DNA of 33,537 bases. Origin: Paracoccus marcusii. GTDB lineage: Bacteria; Pseudomonadota; Alphaproteobacteria; Rhodobacterales; Rhodobacteraceae. The notes below the pieces were generated by a model. That model was not told the DNA's origin. It saw only the letters and a program-made list of their open reading frames with translations, and searched no databases. Both the position numbers and the translations under genes were made by a program. How positions within the stretch are numbered: the first letter of the stretch is position 1; each line of letters begins with the position of its first letter. This document shows, in pieces, positions 31,567 through 33,537 of the stretch. The stretch lies in the NCBI RefSeq assembly GCF_006151785.1, contig NZ_VDDD01000024.1, positions 1 through 33,537 of the forward strand, given 5' to 3'.

Positions 31567-32721
31567 ATGCGCGGATTCCTGATCTGGGTGGCGGCCGTGC
31601 TGGCCATGACGGCCCCCGCCAGGGCCTTTGACACGACAGCATCGGCCGCGTGGGTCTATGACGTCCAGACCGGCACCGTGCTGATGGAGAAGAACGCCGA
31701 GACGCCGCTTCCCCCGGCCTCGATGTCCAAGCTGATGACCCTAACCATGCTGTTCGAGGCGCTGCGCGATGGGCGCGTGAGCATGGACACGACCTTTCCG
31801 GTGTCCGAGAAGGCCTGGCGCATGGGCGGGTCCAAGATGTTCGTGGAACCAGCCGACCGCCCCTCGGTCGAGGATCTGATCCACGGCATCATCATCAATT
31901 CCGGCAACGACGCCTGCGTCGTCGTGGCCGAGGGCCTGGCCGGGACCGAAGAGGCCTTTGCCCGCCAGATGAACGAACGCGCGGCGCAGCTGGGACTGAC
32001 ACACACGACGCTGACGAATGCCTCCGGCTGGCCCGACCCGGGACATCGCATGTCGATGGAGGATCTGGGTCTGCTGGCCACCTACATCATCACGGAATTC
32101 CCGGATCTCTATCCGAACTTCGCCATGACCTCGTTCAACTACAAGGGCCGCGTGCCGTCGAATGCAGGCAACCGCAACCCGCTGCTGTCCATCGGCACGG
32201 GCGAATGGACCGCCGACGGGCTGAAGACAGGCCACACCCAGGAGGCCGGATACGGCCTGGTCGGGTCGGCCATCCAGGACGGGCGTCGCATCATCTTCGT
32301 CATCACCGGCCTGACAAGCGACCGTGCCCGGGCCGAGGAATCCGAACGCCTGGTCAACTGGGCATTCCGCGAATTCAGCATGCGCACCCTGGTCCCCGCC
32401 GGAGAGGACGTGGCGCAGGCCCCCGTCTGGCTGGGCACCGTGTCGAGGGTCGGCCTGACCACCCAGAACGGCGTCAACGTCCTGGTTCCCGCCGGCGTCC
32501 AGGACCAGGTCAAGGTCGAGGTGGTCTACGATTCCCCCGTCCCCGCGCCCATCGCGCGAGGGGACCGCCTTGGCCAGTTGGTGGTGACCATCCCCGGCAC
32601 GCGCGACACCGTCACGCCCCTGATCGCCACGCAGGACGTCCCCGAAGCCGGGCTGGTGGGCCGCATGAAGGGGGCCGTGATGCAGCTTGGCCAGCGTGCC
32701 ATCACCGCCGTCACCGGCTGA
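31567..32721 (+). CDS. D-alanyl-D-alanine carboxypeptidase (DacF/PBP5-like)
   Basis: A 384-residue periplasmic penicillin-binding protein that trims the terminal D-Ala of peptidoglycan peptides. It has a Sec signal peptide with likely cleavage after A20 (TAPARA). Catalytic motifs are SMSK with the nucleophile S52 and K55, SGN at residues 112-114, and KTG at 220-222. A beta-rich C-terminal domain follows (from about 280), as in PBP5. The start at 31567 has a GGGGGAC ribosome site and gives the signal peptide directly. Its stop overlaps the tmk start by one base (TGATG), so the two are co-translated. Confidence 0.95.
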   Translation: MRGFLIWVAAVLAMTAPARAFDTTASAAWVYDVQTGTVLMEKNAETPLPPASMSKLMTLTMLFEALRDGRVSMDTTFPVSEKAWRMGGSKMFVEPADRPSVEDLIHGIIINSGNDACVVVAEGLAGTEEAFARQMNERAAQLGLTHTTLTNASGWPDPGHRMSMEDLGLLATYIITEFPDLYPNFAMTSFNYKGRVPSNAGNRNPLLSIGTGEWTADGLKTGHTQEAGYGLVGSAIQDGRRIIFVITGLTSDRARAEESERLVNWAFREFSMRTLVPAGEDVAQAPVWLGTVSRVGLTTQNGVNVLVPAGVQDQVKVEVVYDSPVPAPIARGDRLGQLVVTIPGTRDTVTPLIATQDVPEAGLVGRMKGAVMQLGQRAITAVTG

Positions 32722-33317
32722 TGCTGATCAGCCTGGAAGGAATCGACGGCTGCGGCAAGTCCACCCAGTCCCGCCTGCTGGCCGACGCGCTGCGGGCGCA
32801 GGGCCGCGAGGTCGTGCTGACCCGAGAGCCCGGCGGCAGCCCCGGCGCCGAGGAGATCCGCCGCCTGCTGGTCGAGGGGTCGGGCGAACGCTGGTCGCCC
32901 GAGACGGAATGCCTGCTGTTCACCGCCGCCCGGCGCGATCATCTGGAACGCACGATCCGACCCGCGCTGCAGGCCGGGCAGGTCGTCGTGACCGACCGGT
33001 TCGCCGACAGCACCCGCGTCTATCAGGGTGCGGCGCGGGGCGACCTGCGGGACATGGTGGACCGGCTGCACGCGCTGATGATCGGGGTCGAGCCGGACCG
33101 GACATTCGTCATCGACATCGACCCAGAAACGGGGCTTGCCCGCGGCACTGCGCGCGGCGGGGCCGAGGACCGCTTTGAAAGCCTGGGGCTGGCCTTCCAG
33201 CAGCGGCTGGCCACGGGCTTTCGCGCGCTGGCCGCCGAATATCCCGACCGCGTCCGGCTGATCGACGGCAGAGGCAGCGCCGCGGACGTGTCCGCCCGCA
33301 TCATGGCCGCGTTGTGA
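32721..33317 (+). CDS. tmk: Thymidylate kinase
   Basis: Converts dTMP to dTDP. The 198-residue protein has the P-loop EGIDGCGKST (residues 6-15), the TREPGGSPGAEEIR segment and DRFADST (the DRY/DRF motif that binds dTMP). The family LID is RGTARGGAEDRFE. The ATG overlaps the dac stop as TGATG, and the stop overlaps the holB GTG as GTGA, so dac-tmk-holB is one translationally coupled operon. It links naturally with the nearby tdk, which makes its substrate. Confidence 0.97.
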   Translation: MLISLEGIDGCGKSTQSRLLADALRAQGREVVLTREPGGSPGAEEIRRLLVEGSGERWSPETECLLFTAARRDHLERTIRPALQAGQVVVTDRFADSTRVYQGAARGDLRDMVDRLHALMIGVEPDRTFVIDIDPETGLARGTARGGAEDRFESLGLAFQQRLATGFRALAAEYPDRVRLIDGRGSAADVSARIMAAL

Positions 33318-33537
33318 AGACCGAGGCAGCCGACATCCCCGAACCCGACCGGGTTCCGGGCGCACCCCATCCGCGTCACGCGACGCGCGTGATCGGCCAG
33401 GACGCGGCTGCGGCGGCGTTCCTGCAGGCCGCGCAGGGCGACCGGCTGCATCACGCCTGGCTGCTGACCGGGCCGCGCGGGGTCGGAAAGGCGACGCTGG
33501 CCTGGGCCATCGCGCGCTGGCTGCTGGCCGAGACCGG
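33314..33537 (+). CDS. holB: DNA polymerase III subunit delta' (N-terminal part)
   Basis: The first 74 codons of delta', a clamp-loader subunit, are present; the gene runs off the right edge. The sequence starts with GTG (33314), reads KTEAADIPEPDRVPG, then VIGQDAAAAAFLQAA and HHAWLLTGPRGVGKATLA, a P-loop that is the family hallmark, with the Walker A as GPRGVGKAT. The GTG overlaps the tmk stop. The position after tmk matches the usual tmk-holB order. Confidence 0.9.
   Translation, partial: MKTEAADIPEPDRVPGAPHPRHATRVIGQDAAAAAFLQAAQGDRLHHAWLLTGPRGVGKATLAWAIARWLLAET

Overview
The window is GC-rich, densely packed chromosomal DNA from an alphaproteobacterium. Gene content and protein style (PuuD-type urate hydroxylase with a C-terminal cytochrome c domain, GapR/DUF2312, DUF1127, IclR regulation, and the linked dac-tmk-holB order) point to Rhodobacteraceae, most likely Paracoccus or a close relative. 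That assignment is inferred from protein resemblance, not from a search. I see no phage, insertion sequence, CRISPR array or plasmid functions.

Left part (1-3777): a truncated APH-type phosphotransferase gene translationally coupled to an acyl-CoA dehydrogenase, then a Kup-type K+ transporter gene that is frameshifted near its 5' end by one missing base. Centre-left (4092-18236): a purine catabolism island. The minus-strand operon xdhA-xdhB-xdhC-guaD turns guanine into xanthine and xanthine into urate. A second minus-strand operon carries an NCS2 urate/xanthine permease, uraH (5-hydroxyisourate hydrolase) and puuD (membrane urate hydroxylase). An IclR-family regulator gene follows on the plus strand, then an AzgA-like purine permease on the minus strand. 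Divergent from that is a plus-strand operon of a PuuE allantoinase-UraD (OHCU decarboxylase) fusion and allE (ureidoglycine aminohydrolase). Together these cover guanine to ureidoglycolate except for the allantoate amidohydrolase step; ureidoglycolate lyase is also absent. A 25-base inverted repeat in the azgA/puuE divergent promoter region has a degenerate relative with the same 9-7-9 layout upstream of xdhA. This suggests an undescribed purine-regulon operator.

Middle (18243-25360): a DUF3140 gene, an integral-membrane acyltransferase-like gene, a DMT/EamA transporter, yebC, a DUF1127 small protein, an SLC13 permease with TrkA-C domains, the metallophosphoesterase ymdB, cold-shock gene cspA with a clear terminator, and tRNA-Thr(UGU).

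Right part (25391-33537): a two-domain iron ABC permease with no partner genes, a conserved hypothetical that looks like a degenerate sulfotransferase, a GapR-type nucleoid protein, a small two-TM protein, dtd, an RhlE-type DEAD-box helicase, thymidine kinase, a D-alanyl-D-alanine carboxypeptidase, thymidylate kinase, and the start of holB running off the right edge.

The observations most worth following up are the shared purine operator candidate, the kup frameshift, the missing allantoate step, the Asn-to-Asp change in the YmdB metal site and the degenerate sulfotransferase-like protein. I did not find an obviously new multi-gene system.
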